Positions 49,082 to 57,829 of a stretch of DNA of 64,000 bases are shown piece by piece. Below the pieces are notes generated by a model, which made no database searches, was not told the DNA's origin, and saw nothing but the letters and a program-made list of their open reading frames with translations. The DNA is from JBMNCR01 sp049366695 (GTDB lineage: Bacteria > Bacillota > Clostridia > Eubacteriales > Alkalibacteraceae), in assembly GCA_049366695.1 (NCBI GenBank), contig JBMNCR010000089.1:1-64000 (forward strand). The letters run 5' to 3'. Positions within the stretch are counted from its first letter, which is position 1. Each line of letters opens with the position of its first letter. The position numbers were made by a program, and so were the translations under genes.

Positions 49082-49735
49082 TTATGAAAATTTTGATAAA
49101 TCGATATTTTGACATATTTCTAATGCTTTGTTTATTTTATCATTATAAATACTTTTATCAATTCCTATATTAATTACCCAGTATCTTGTAATAAAAATTA
49201 TAGATTCTTCAAAAGTAAAATCCACTTCATTGTTTAGTACACTTCTAAACATACTATTAGCTACTGCATAGGCTGTTATCCCATAGATTTTAGCGTATTT
49301 TTTTTCTAGATTTATATTATATTTTTTGAATATTGAGTAAAATTGATTTTCTATTATTTGTGAAAAACTATTAAACTTAGTAGTAATAGATAAATCAAAA
49401 GTATTTAATGTTTCCATAAAAAGCTTATTGTATATTTTGCTGGTTGAAACACATTTATATGCGAGAATTACGTGTATAAAGTGATTTAGTAACATATCAT
49501 CCTTAAAAGGAATAATCTCTTCCGATAAATCTACTACGGAAGATAACATGTCAGCGTAAATAGTGTAAGCAATCTCATCCTTATTATTGAAATAATAATA
49601 GATAAGAGGATTGTTTATTTTAGCTACTGTAGCAATGTCTCTTACAGTAATATCATTCCAATTTTTATTAAATATTATTTGTTTACATGATTCAATAATA
49701 CTCTTTTTTGTTTGAATACTTTTTTTATATGCCAT
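49082..49735 (-). CDS. TetR-family transcriptional regulator
   Basis: The product is 217 residues. The N-terminal helix-turn-helix (about 10-55; SIIESCKQIIF, ITVRDIATVAKINNPLIYYYFNNKDEI) is typical of TetR/AcrR proteins, followed by an all-helical ligand/dimer domain. ATG at 49735 with GGTGAT upstream is used. Its only close neighbours are the convergent two-component system and a structured RNA locus, so targets are not apparent. Confidence 0.88.
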   Translation of the reverse strand: MAYKKSIQTKKSIIESCKQIIFNKNWNDITVRDIATVAKINNPLIYYYFNNKDEIAYTIYADMLSSVVDLSEEIIPFKDDMLLNHFIHVILAYKCVSTSKIYNKLFMETLNTFDLSITTKFNSFSQIIENQFYSIFKKYNINLEKKYAKIYGITAYAVANSMFRSVLNNEVDFTFEESIIFITRYWVINIGIDKSIYNDKINKALEICQNIDLSKFS

Positions 49736-49787
49736 ATTAATCACCAAAAACAGTATAACATAATTATCAAAATAACTCTAAGAAAAT

Positions 49788-49816
49788 TTGAAGTTTATAA
49801 TTATTTTATTTAATGT
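49788..49816 (+). promoter_or_regulatory. Candidate promoter for the structured RNA
   Basis: TTGAAG (49788-49793), 17 bp, TAATGT (49811-49816). It would start transcription at about 49822, just before the base-paired region. The -10 is weak. Confidence 0.4.
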
Positions 49817-49821
49817 GAACA

Positions 49822-50045
49822 CCTTAAACAAGGTAATGGTGTATATCCGAACTCCTTAGACCCCTTGGTGATGCGTTTTTGTATTTTACGCAGTAGCGGG
49901 ATTATGGCATGCATTCGACCTTCCTAGGATGATAACAAAGCAAAATACAAAAACGTATAGCATGAGGCAGATTGGGATATGCATCATTACCTTTATCAAT
50001 AGACGGTTAAAAAAAATTCGCATTATCATGAATCGCCTATTTTTA
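49822..50045 (+). ncRNA. Long-hairpin structured RNA, 6S-RNA-like
   Basis: There is no coding frame, but the pairing is striking. A 19-bp closing stem (49830-49848 with 49975-49993, two G-U pairs) is followed by an asymmetric internal bubble (22 nt and 16 nt), then a 17-bp second stem (49871-49887 with 49942-49958, one G-U) and a 54-nt apical region. A further hairpin (49998-50008 with 50031-50041) followed by TTTT would terminate it. A closing stem, a large central bubble and a terminal stem of about 170 nt is the architecture of 6S RNA. The family call is inference; primary sequence was not matched to a known 6S. Confidence 0.5.
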
Positions 50046-50138
50046 GGTAATTGTCTATGTTTAATAATTTTCTAGGTATTTTTTTGGCACAAATTTAAAT
50101 TTGAGTTTTTCAAAAATCATAGGTTAATATTTGTAATA

Positions 50139-51200
50139 TTAGTCATTTTCGTTGATTTTATTTTTATAAATATTTTGAATCTCACGAGAACTATACTCTA
50201 ATACCATGCTTTTTACAAGATCTAAATGATCCAATATTATACCTAATCCATTAATAGTCGAATATTCAGGGTTTTCAACTTTTTGTGCTGTAATGCCTAA
50301 TTCTGATTTTAGAAGCTTATCAATATTTTTTAACTTGCACCCTCCGCCAACTAAAGTAATACCATTTGTTAAAATGTCTGAGGCGCTTTCTGGAGGACAG
50401 TTTTCAATTACTCTTTTAATATTATTAATTATTTTATATACTGTCACTTTAATAGCTTCATATATTTCAACATTACTAATTTTAATTGAGACAGGTAACC
50501 CACTAGCAAGATCCTGACCAACAACTTTTTTAGATTTTTCTCCATCGATTAATACGTCAGCTAGTTCTATTTTTAAACTTTCAGCAGTTAATTCACCAAT
50601 TTCTACATTATAATTTTTTTTAATGTATTGTATTATGTCTAAATCTATATCATATCCACCTATTTTTATAGATTCTTCTGCTAAAATTCCGCCTAATGCT
50701 ATAGCGGCTACATTTGTAGTACCTCCTCCTATATCTACAATAAATGAAATATTTGGGCTATTTATATTTTCACCTGTACTTATCGCATCTGCGATAACAT
50801 CTTTAACTAAAACAACTTTTTTTGCTCCGGATTCGTTGATGACTTCTTCAATTCCTCTTGTTTCTACTTGAGTTATATTATTTGGGACTCCAACTAAAAC
50901 ATTAGATTTAGTAAAGATTTTTGAAAATTTTTTACCTTCTTTTGTTTTTTCAATAATCATTTTTAACATTTTTATTGCAATATCAAATTTATCAATACTA
51001 CCAAATTTCAAAGGTCTAATTATTTTTATATTAGTAGGAGTTTTGCCTGTCATTTTTTGTGCTTCATTGCCAACAGTTAAAATTTTTTTTGAATTTATAT
51101 CAATTGCTACCACAGATGGTTGCTCAAATATTATGCCGTTTCCTTTAGTAAATATTAATGTGTTAGATGTACCAAAATCTATAGCAATAAGTTTAGCCAT
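50139..51200 (-). CDS. MreB/Mbl-family actin-like protein
   Basis: The product is 353 residues with the actin/Hsp70 fold. Phosphate 1 is IDFGTSNTLIF (about 6-16), phosphate 2 VDIGGGTTNVAAI (about 152-164), and the adenosine motif ITLVGGGCKLKNID (about 293). It most likely forms membrane-linked filaments for rod shape or wall synthesis. The gene stands alone without mreC, mreD or rodA, so it is a secondary Mbl/MreBH-like copy. The start has GAAAGGGAG upstream. Confidence 0.88.
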   Translation of the reverse strand: MAKLIAIDFGTSNTLIFTKGNGIIFEQPSVVAIDINSKKILTVGNEAQKMTGKTPTNIKIIRPLKFGSIDKFDIAIKMLKMIIEKTKEGKKFSKIFTKSNVLVGVPNNITQVETRGIEEVINESGAKKVVLVKDVIADAISTGENINSPNISFIVDIGGGTTNVAAIALGGILAEESIKIGGYDIDLDIIQYIKKNYNVEIGELTAESLKIELADVLIDGEKSKKVVGQDLASGLPVSIKISNVEIYEAIKVTVYKIINNIKRVIENCPPESASDILTNGITLVGGGCKLKNIDKLLKSELGITAQKVENPEYSTINGLGIILDHLDLVKSMVLEYSSREIQNIYKNKINEND

Positions 51201-51376
51201 TTTCGTGTCTCCCTTTCAAAATATTTGTATTTATTTTTCCATATTTTTATTAACTTATTTGAAATAATTATATATTCTAAGTAAAATCTTTAAAAAAAAT
51301 TTATCCAATGATATAATTGTTCAATAATTAGCAGAATTTTTTATATTTTATAAGTTTAGAAAAAGTGGTGATATCT

Positions 51377-51760
51377 ATGATTTATGGAAATGGAATCGAT
51401 ATAATTGAAATCGATAGAATAGAAAAGATAGTAAAAAGACATCCGAATTTTTTGAAGAAATACTTTAACGAAAAAGAAATAGAATATTTTAATAGAAAAA
51501 AAAATATATATGAATCAGTTGCGGGGTATTTTGCTGGTAAGGAAGCAATTTCAAAATCTATAGGTGAGGGTATAAGAGATTATAATTTAAAAGATATTGA
51601 AATTTTAAAAGATGATCTTAACAAACCTTATGTAAAACTTCATAATAATGCTAAAACAATTGCTGAAAAAAAAGATATTAAAGAAATATTCCTCTCAATA
51701 TCCCATTGTAAAGTCTATGCTGTTGCAAATGCTGTTGCTACAGTTAATATTAAAGGGTGA
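51377..51760 (+). CDS. acpS: Holo-[acyl-carrier-protein] synthase
   Basis: The product is 127 residues. The AcpS motifs GNGIDIIEIDRI (about 4-15) with its Mg2+ Asp, and FAGKEAISKSIGEG (about 55-68), are intact, as is the C-terminal SISHCKVYAVANAVA. It transfers phosphopantetheine from CoA to apo-ACP. ATG at 51377 with GGTGAT upstream is preferred over an upstream in-frame GTG. The nnr gene starts 4 bp after its stop, a standard acpS-nnr pair. Confidence 0.95.
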   Translation: MIYGNGIDIIEIDRIEKIVKRHPNFLKKYFNEKEIEYFNRKKNIYESVAGYFAGKEAISKSIGEGIRDYNLKDIEILKDDLNKPYVKLHNNAKTIAEKKDIKEIFLSISHCKVYAVANAVATVNIKG

Positions 51761-51764
51761 TATT

Positions 51765-53273
51765 ATGAATGTAGTTACAAGTGAAGAAATGAAATATCTA
51801 GATGCAGTTACTATAGAAACTACTAAAATTTCTGCAATTCAATTAATGGAAAGGGCAGGAAAAAAGATATATGAAAGCATCTTAAGTGAAAAGAAGCCAA
51901 ATGTATTATCTGATAAATTTGTTATTGTGGCTGGTACAGGAAATAATGGTGGAGATGGCTTAGTAGTAGCGCAATATTTACATAATAATAAATTCAATGT
52001 AGAAATTGTTATAATTGGAGATGAAACAAAATTTACTAATGAAACAAAATATAATAGAGATATGATAATTAATATGGGAATGAAAATTAATTATTTAGGT
52101 GAAAATTTTACTATAAAACAGTTTGATAAACTTATTAATGAGGCATCAATAATCATAGATGGTATTTTTGGTATAGGTTTAAATAGAAATATTAAAAATT
52201 TATATTTTGAATCAATAAATGTTATCAATAGTAGTAATAGTTATGTATGTAGTATCGATATTCCATCAGGGATTAGAGGAGATAATGGAAATATTGCAGG
52301 AGTGTGTGTTAAATCAGATTACACTGTAGTTATCCAAAATCTTAAAATAGGTAATATTTTGAATGATGCCCAAGATTATCATGGGAAATATGAGATAGTG
52401 GATATTGGTATAAAAGATGATATTGTTATACAAAACAAACATTTACTAGAAGAGAAAAATATAATTAATATGTTCAAGAAAAGAAGAAAGAATACTCATA
52501 AATATCATTATGGAAGTGTATTAGTAATGGGTGGAAGTGAAGGAATGACGGGAGCGCCTTTGATGAGTGCTTATTCTGCTTTGAGAACTGGATCAGGGTT
52601 ATCAACTATAGGTATAAATGAAAAATACATAAATCAAATATATAATGTTTATCCTGAATTAATGGTGAAATCATATAATCATATAAATAATTTAACGGAA
52701 ATAATAAAAAAGAAACATGCTATTGCATTTGGTCCGGGTTTAGGTCGTAAAGATTATAATCATAATATATTAGAATACTTGATAGAAACAGAAATACCTT
52801 TAGTAATTGATGCAGATGGAATTTATTATTTAAAGTATCTTATGAATGAAATAAGAAACAGAGAGAAAATAATAATCACTCCTCACTATGGAGAATTGGC
52901 AATGTTGCTTGAGGTAAATATTAACTATATAAAGGATGATCCCATTAAATATACTAGTCAATTATCCAAAGAATATGGTATTACTGTTGTTTTAAAGGGT
53001 AACTGTACAATGATTTCACATAAAGACGAGATATTTTTTAATACTTTAGGTAATCCGGGAATGGCTACTGCTGGTAGTGGAGATGTTTTGACAGGAATAA
53101 TTACTAGTTTGATAGGGCAAGGATTTGAAATTAAAAAAGCTTGTGTGGGGGGAGTGTATCTACACTCATTGGCAGGAAATATTGCAGCAGCAAAAAAAGG
53201 AGAATATTCCATGATAGCTACTGATATAATAGAATGCTTACCATATGCTTTTAAACAATTAAATATTGGCTAA
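51765..53273 (+). CDS. nnr: Bifunctional NAD(P)HX epimerase/dehydratase
   Basis: The product is 502 residues. The N-terminal YjeF epimerase domain (about 1-215) carries AGTGNNGGDGLVVAQYL and the SIDIPSGIRGDNG loop. The C-terminal ADP-dependent dehydratase (about 230-500) has MGGSEGMTGAP, AFGPGLGR, DADGIYYL and NPGMATAGSGDVLTGI. It repairs hydrated NAD(P)H. ATG at 51765 with GGTGAT is used; a longer frame overlapping acpS lacks support. A terminator follows. Confidence 0.96.
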   Translation: MNVVTSEEMKYLDAVTIETTKISAIQLMERAGKKIYESILSEKKPNVLSDKFVIVAGTGNNGGDGLVVAQYLHNNKFNVEIVIIGDETKFTNETKYNRDMIINMGMKINYLGENFTIKQFDKLINEASIIIDGIFGIGLNRNIKNLYFESINVINSSNSYVCSIDIPSGIRGDNGNIAGVCVKSDYTVVIQNLKIGNILNDAQDYHGKYEIVDIGIKDDIVIQNKHLLEEKNIINMFKKRRKNTHKYHYGSVLVMGGSEGMTGAPLMSAYSALRTGSGLSTIGINEKYINQIYNVYPELMVKSYNHINNLTEIIKKKHAIAFGPGLGRKDYNHNILEYLIETEIPLVIDADGIYYLKYLMNEIRNREKIIITPHYGELAMLLEVNINYIKDDPIKYTSQLSKEYGITVVLKGNCTMISHKDEIFFNTLGNPGMATAGSGDVLTGIITSLIGQGFEIKKACVGGVYLHSLAGNIAAAKKGEYSMIATDIIECLPYAFKQLNIG

Positions 53274-53291
53274 GGAAAAAGGCGACAATGC

Positions 53292-53313
53292 AACAAGGAT
53301 ATTATTCCTTGTT
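53292..53313 (+). terminator. Rho-independent terminator of acpS-nnr
   Basis: AACAAGGA pairs with TCCTTGTT (8 bp) around a 6-nt loop, followed by a run of six T. Confidence 0.8.
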
Positions 53314-53378
53314 TTTTTTATTGATTTGGAAATTTTCAGTTTGATATACTTAATGAATGTTAGTGAAGTTTCCATTTG

Positions 53379-53415
53379 GTCATCCTGAGCGAAACGTAGT
53401 GAAGTCGAAGGATCT
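53379..53415. repeat. REP-like intergenic palindrome
   Basis: The 37-bp element starts GTCATCCTGAGCGAA and ends GTCGAAGGATCT. The ends are partly inverted (ATCCT...AGGAT, GAGCGAA...). It matches by memory a dispersed intergenic element common in many bacterial genomes. Its GC content is clearly above the surroundings. It lies in the gap between nnr and the PucR gene. Confidence 0.6.
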
Positions 53416-53537
53416 GTGGCTTAAAATGCAAGATATTTACTATTTGTTAAAATATCGCTAATATGACATAAAGCTAACTCTGTATTGGAAGTAATTTAAA
53501 AATCAAAGCATAAATTTGGTCTTTCTTCTTAATAAAC

Positions 53538-55091
53538 TCATAATTTTTCATCAGAATATACATAAGTATTTGAATTTAAAAGTTTTAACGAAATATATAG
53601 ATGCAGCATTTCATCAGCATTTTTAAAATCGGTTTTACTAATTTCTTTTATACGTTCTAATCTGTATACAATCGTTGCACGATGAATATATAGGTCTTTA
53701 GCTGTTTGAAGCGCATTCATATTGTTTTTTAAGTACATTTGTAGTGTTTGAACGTATTCTGTATTGTTTTCCCGATCATAATCATAAAGACGTGATAAAA
53801 TCGGTGAGTACAAGTATTTGGCGGGAAGTTCTTCAGTGATTTTATTGAGCATATATATTAGAACATAATCACAGAATTGGTGTGCTCGCATAGTCGGATT
53901 ATGTTTGGTTCCAAGTGTAAGTGCGATTCCTGCCTGACAAAAATATTCTTTAAGATTGCTCAGCCCCTTTGAATAATCACTGTATCCAACTCTAAAATTA
54001 CCTTCTCTGACGAAATGATTAAAATTTGTAAAATATTCATCTTTAGTTTTTTTAATGCGACTTAGATTTATAATGACAATTATATTATCATCATTTGTAA
54101 AAGCAAAAGTATGTTTGAAGTCATGCATTATTTTATTACAAAAGTAGGTTAAAGTCGCATTGTAGATATCCTGACTACTGGGTAGAATATGAGCAATACA
54201 ATAAACGTTCTTTTGACTCCATCCCATTCTTTTTAACTCGTTATTAAATTTAATTTGGCTATATGCATTTCCAATGATTATATTTTGAAGTAGTGAAATA
54301 AATTGAATATTTTCGATTTGATTTAAGGCTATTAGATATTCTGGATCTTCAATCAAGCATTGTGTTAAATAATCTAAAAGACTCATATCGCTTTCTGTGA
54401 ACTCATGCACATTCTCAAATACGACAATTCTATATATGAATTCTTCATTAAGAAAAATATTCTTGCAAAGGGTTCTAAAGGGAAGAATATTTTCTGGATA
54501 AATAAATACATTTCTTTCATCCTTTATTTTTTGATATGCTTTGTCGTTTTTAAATGAATTTACTTGATTTATATGAAGCCTTCCAAACTCATCTGTTCCC
54601 GTTTCTTCGGTTTTGTTAAATGATGATGTGAGAGACGTACGTGCAACAATATAATAGTCGGAATTCATAATAGATAAACCGTTTCCAAAGATGTGCTCTG
54701 TAATGTCTAATATATGTTGTAATGGTTGATGCTGGCGAATGCTTTGTTGAAGATTTAAATACCATGATTCATAAGAATCATAAATATTATGGATCATATT
54801 ACTTAAATTAAAGATATCTTGCGAATCGTCAATAACCAACAAATTCAAATGATCATTAAAATAGTGTTTTGAAGGGGTAGAAATACATATCAATGCAGAA
54901 CCTTCCATGAACATAATACTTGATGGTAGCTTTTCAGCAGTGGATATATATAATGTGTGTGAATTCAAGACAGTCTCATCTGAATAAAATACAGGACGCG
55001 GTAAGTTCAATGAACATCCTGATATTCCGATGTTAGAGTTTTTTGCAGCGCTTCCAAGTCTTTCTTTGATGATTGATAGAGATAAATGCAT
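53538..55091 (-). CDS. PucR/CdaR-family transcriptional regulator
   Basis: The product is 517 residues. The N-terminal half is a sensory region; a GGDEF-like middle lies at about 270-400, and the C-terminal HTH_30 helix-turn-helix at about 455-500 (AKDLYIHRATIVYRLERIKEI). It is transcribed away from the corrinoid-protein and URO-D genes, separated by 154 bp, and so is the expected activator of that pair. The start at 55091 has AGGGGGG upstream. It is clearly related in layout, but not closely in sequence, to the regulators at 11929 and 61146. Confidence 0.87.
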   Translation of the reverse strand: MHLSLSIIKERLGSAAKNSNIGISGCSLNLPRPVFYSDETVLNSHTLYISTAEKLPSSIMFMEGSALICISTPSKHYFNDHLNLLVIDDSQDIFNLSNMIHNIYDSYESWYLNLQQSIRQHQPLQHILDITEHIFGNGLSIMNSDYYIVARTSLTSSFNKTEETGTDEFGRLHINQVNSFKNDKAYQKIKDERNVFIYPENILPFRTLCKNIFLNEEFIYRIVVFENVHEFTESDMSLLDYLTQCLIEDPEYLIALNQIENIQFISLLQNIIIGNAYSQIKFNNELKRMGWSQKNVYCIAHILPSSQDIYNATLTYFCNKIMHDFKHTFAFTNDDNIIVIINLSRIKKTKDEYFTNFNHFVREGNFRVGYSDYSKGLSNLKEYFCQAGIALTLGTKHNPTMRAHQFCDYVLIYMLNKITEELPAKYLYSPILSRLYDYDRENNTEYVQTLQMYLKNNMNALQTAKDLYIHRATIVYRLERIKEISKTDFKNADEMLHLYISLKLLNSNTYVYSDEKL

Positions 55092-55245
55092 TGTTTAGAA
55101 CCCCCCCTTATACAAAGTGTATATATTAAAGATGAAAAAGTCAATAATTATGTATAATTTACAATTATGTAAATTCATCATAAAATAATAATTGTAAAGC
55201 AATTGTGTTTCAAGTAAAAAGAATTAAATATAAGGAGGATAGATT

Positions 55246-55740
55246 ATGGATTTAATGTCTTTAAAGCAAGCAGTTGGGGATCTTGAAGAAGAAAAAGTGA
55301 TGCAAGTACTTCAGGAATTTGTAGATTCCAATCCAACAGAAGATGAAGCACAAAAAGCAGTAGCAGCCTGCCAGGAAGGTATGGCAATGGTAGGAGATTT
55401 ATATGAAAAGGGAAAATATTTTGTTGGAGATTTAATATTTGCTGGAGAGTTGTTAACAGAAGCCATCGATTTAGGAATTGATCAGCCGGTCAATGCTTTT
55501 GTGGAAAAAGTGAAAGAAGTAAAACCGAATATTGTAGGGATGAGCGGAGTATTAACATTAGCATTAGAAGGCATGAAGGATACGGTTGACGGTTTGAAAG
55601 AGGCAGGACTGAGGGATAGCGTTAAGGTTATTATCGGTGGCAATCCAGTAACAAAAGAAGCATGTGAACATATTGGAGCAGATAACTTTACAACAAATGC
55701 TGCAGAAGGTGTAAAAATAACACAAGGGTGGGTGAAGTAA
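55246..55740 (+). CDS. Corrinoid-protein homologue lacking the DxHxxG cobalamin motif
   Basis: The product is 164 residues, about 45 shorter than the corrinoid protein at 1731-2360. The four-helix cap (about 1-74) runs directly into DLGIDQPVNAFVEKVKE, so the segment holding GDxHDIGKN and the first Rossmann helix is missing. The later NIVGMSGVLTLAL and VIIGGNPVTKEA parts are kept. The frame is intact, with AAGGAGG before ATG. It abuts a URO-D-family gene (next ATG follows the stop), so the pair is probably made together. Base-on His binding of cobalamin is not expected. It may be a scaffold, an altered carrier or a recent deletion. Confidence 0.85.
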   Translation: MDLMSLKQAVGDLEEEKVMQVLQEFVDSNPTEDEAQKAVAACQEGMAMVGDLYEKGKYFVGDLIFAGELLTEAIDLGIDQPVNAFVEKVKEVKPNIVGMSGVLTLALEGMKDTVDGLKEAGLRDSVKVIIGGNPVTKEACEHIGADNFTTNAAEGVKITQGWVK

Positions 55741-56895
55741 ATGAATGATGTAATGAAAAAATTACAAGAAAAAAGAGAAAGAGTTGCTAAAACAATTCTC
55801 AGGGAAGAAGTAGATAAAGTACCTTTTTTATTAATAGCAGGGGAGTATCAAGCGTCTTATGTCGGTGTTGATGTAAAAGATGTAAATACGTATGAACAAG
55901 CTATGGAAATAAATATAAAATTTTATGAAGATATACAATACGATGTTTTAGCATATTGTTATATTCCCCATAATGTTTTTACGTCAAATTTTATTAGAAT
56001 ACTCGGTGGGGGAGCCCATGTTGTAGTTGATGGGATTAAACAAATCAATCCGGCAGCTGTTACCATTTTACAACCAGAAGAATATCCCGAATTGATAAAA
56101 GATCCCCTTAATTATCTTTTAGAAACCGTTTATCCCAGAAGATTTTCGACATTAAAAATTGAAGATCCAGAGGAAAAAATTGAAAAAATAAAAGAGTTTA
56201 TGGGGTTAATGAGTGGTCTTAATGAATATAGTGATTTGTATGAAAAGAATGGGATTCCATTGATAATGGGAGCTATATCTTATTATAATCCTATCGATTT
56301 AATAATGGATGTTTTGAGAGATTTTACGGGAGTGAGTCGAGATATTAGAAGATGCCCTGAACTAATAAGAGATGCCGGGCTTGCTATGGTTGAAGCATAT
56401 AAATTAATGTCTGTAATGTCACCACCTAGGGATTACCAGACAGTTATTGTTCCTATGCATTTACCTTCTTTTATAAAACCAAAGGATTTTGAAAAGATTT
56501 ACTGGCCTTCTTATAAAGCGATAACTGAAGCTTTGATTGAACAAGGGCATAATATAATGTTTTTCTTTGAAAAAAACTATTCACATTTATATGATTATTT
56601 ACAAGAACTACCACAAAAGGGGGTATTAGGTGTTTTTGAAGAAGACGATATTAGGGTTGTAAAGAAAAAACTAGGTAATACCATGGCAGTTGCAGGAGGA
56701 TTATCATCTAATCTAATGCAATATGGAACGAAAGAAGAATGCATTAATCATGTTAAAGGGTTAATTGATGATCTAGGTCCAGGTGGTGGATATTTTATTA
56801 CCAATGATGTACCTTTGATATCCCCTAATGATGCACGACCTGAAAATTTAAAAGCTGTTGCTGATTGTATTAACGATTATGGATATAACAAGTAG
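55741..56895 (+). CDS. URO-D-fold methyltransferase-family protein
   Basis: The product is 384 residues with the MtaA/uroporphyrinogen decarboxylase-like fold and its C-terminal half typical (KPKDFEKIYWPSYKAITEALIEQGHNI, GLSSNLMQYGTKEECINHVKGLID, GGGYFITNDVPL). No HxC zinc motif was found; the strand that usually carries it reads MFFFEKN. It differs strongly from the 326-residue protein at 648-1628. The start is directly at the stop of the partner gene. It is probably the substrate-specific subunit of a demethylating pair. Confidence 0.8.
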   Translation: MNDVMKKLQEKRERVAKTILREEVDKVPFLLIAGEYQASYVGVDVKDVNTYEQAMEINIKFYEDIQYDVLAYCYIPHNVFTSNFIRILGGGAHVVVDGIKQINPAAVTILQPEEYPELIKDPLNYLLETVYPRRFSTLKIEDPEEKIEKIKEFMGLMSGLNEYSDLYEKNGIPLIMGAISYYNPIDLIMDVLRDFTGVSRDIRRCPELIRDAGLAMVEAYKLMSVMSPPRDYQTVIVPMHLPSFIKPKDFEKIYWPSYKAITEALIEQGHNIMFFFEKNYSHLYDYLQELPQKGVLGVFEEDDIRVVKKKLGNTMAVAGGLSSNLMQYGTKEECINHVKGLIDDLGPGGGYFITNDVPLISPNDARPENLKAVADCINDYGYNK

Positions 56896-56908
56896 AGAGG
56901 TGAGAAAA

Positions 56909-57215
56909 ATGAGTGAAAAAGTTTCAAATAGAGAAGTACTTGAGAGATTTGCTAGAGAAATAATGCACATGGAAACTAAGGAACAAATAGATGGTTTCAT
57001 AAATTCCTTTGTGTATGGAATTTTATGCATGGTTTAGATAATGGATATTCAGATAATGAAAATATTTTGAGGGAGATGATATTTGTCGGAGGGCTGTTGA
57101 CGCAAGCTATTGGTGTATGAAATATATCATTGGTGATGGAGCATCAAATAAAGTATGTACTATCGTATTGGGTATTGTAAATGGAGATATTGGTAGAGAA
57201 AAATATATTGCCTGA
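56909..57215 (+). pseudogene. Decayed corrinoid-protein gene
   Basis: ATG with AGAGGTGAG opens a helical N terminus that stops at TAG 57032-57034. In another frame the cap continues (FMHGLDNGYSDNENILREMIFVGGLLTQA), then after a further stop the start of the B12 domain is readable (DGASNKVCTIVLGIVNGDIG). At least two frameshifts or stops show it is dead. It was third in the 55246 unit. Confidence 0.75.
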
Positions 57216-57322
57216 GGATCGTGTTTCTTGCACCGGTCATTAAAGAACAGAAGAAATGGATTTGTATTGATGTGTTATTCATTATATAAAGTAAAATAAA
57301 TATTTAAAGGTGGTATTATAAT

Positions 57323-57829
57323 ATGAAAATTGAAACAAAGATTAACTTGTACAGTACTCTGTTTTTTGCCATTATTTTTGGCGTAGTCTTCACAGCCGTA
57401 GGGGGGCTGATGACAACAGGGGTTATTGATTAGCCTAATTTTCTTGCTACGGTTCTGGTAGGACTTGTAGTAGGTTTAGTGGTAGGATTGATTATTCCAA
57501 TCGGAAAATGGGGTGCCGCATTAGCAGGTAAGGCTGCAAAGCCTGGTACTTTCTTATTTAATCTAATTATGTACGCATTTATACTGGTGGTAATGTTGAT
57601 ATTTATGAGTCCTGCATTAACGGTGTTTATTGGTAGTGTCCTACACGGTGCACCTGTGATAGCCGTTTTACCAAGTTCGTACTCTCTATTTATTCCCTTC
57701 TTCCTTATCGGTATTGTTCTTATTATGATTGTTGGCGGACCTATTATGAAGCTAGCTTTAAAATGCGCAGGTGTACCTAAGGCGGTCAAAGCTAATGCGA
57801 TTGACGAGAATAGTCAAGAAAAAAAATAA
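57323..57829 (+). pseudogene. Small four-helix membrane protein with an in-frame TAG
   Basis: ATG at 57323 after AAAGGTGG opens 169 codons that are otherwise continuous, with about four transmembrane helices and a charged tail, but codon 37 is TAG (57431-57433). The protein sequence reads on naturally across it (TTGVID-stop-PNFLATVLVG). A simple nonsense mutation is the plain reading. Read-through cannot be excluded. A tail of a second copy lies at 59381-59470. No family was recognised with certainty. Confidence 0.65.

Noticed and set aside
57431..57433. TAG as pyrrolysine codon
   Set aside because: TAG is used as a normal stop by several genes here, no pyl genes are in the window, and the surrounding cassette is decaying. 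It is kept only as a point to check.
57430..57789. 119-codon frame antisense to the membrane-protein pseudogene
   Set aside because: The plus-strand frame has a ribosome site, helices and a homologous tail elsewhere. The antisense frame does not.
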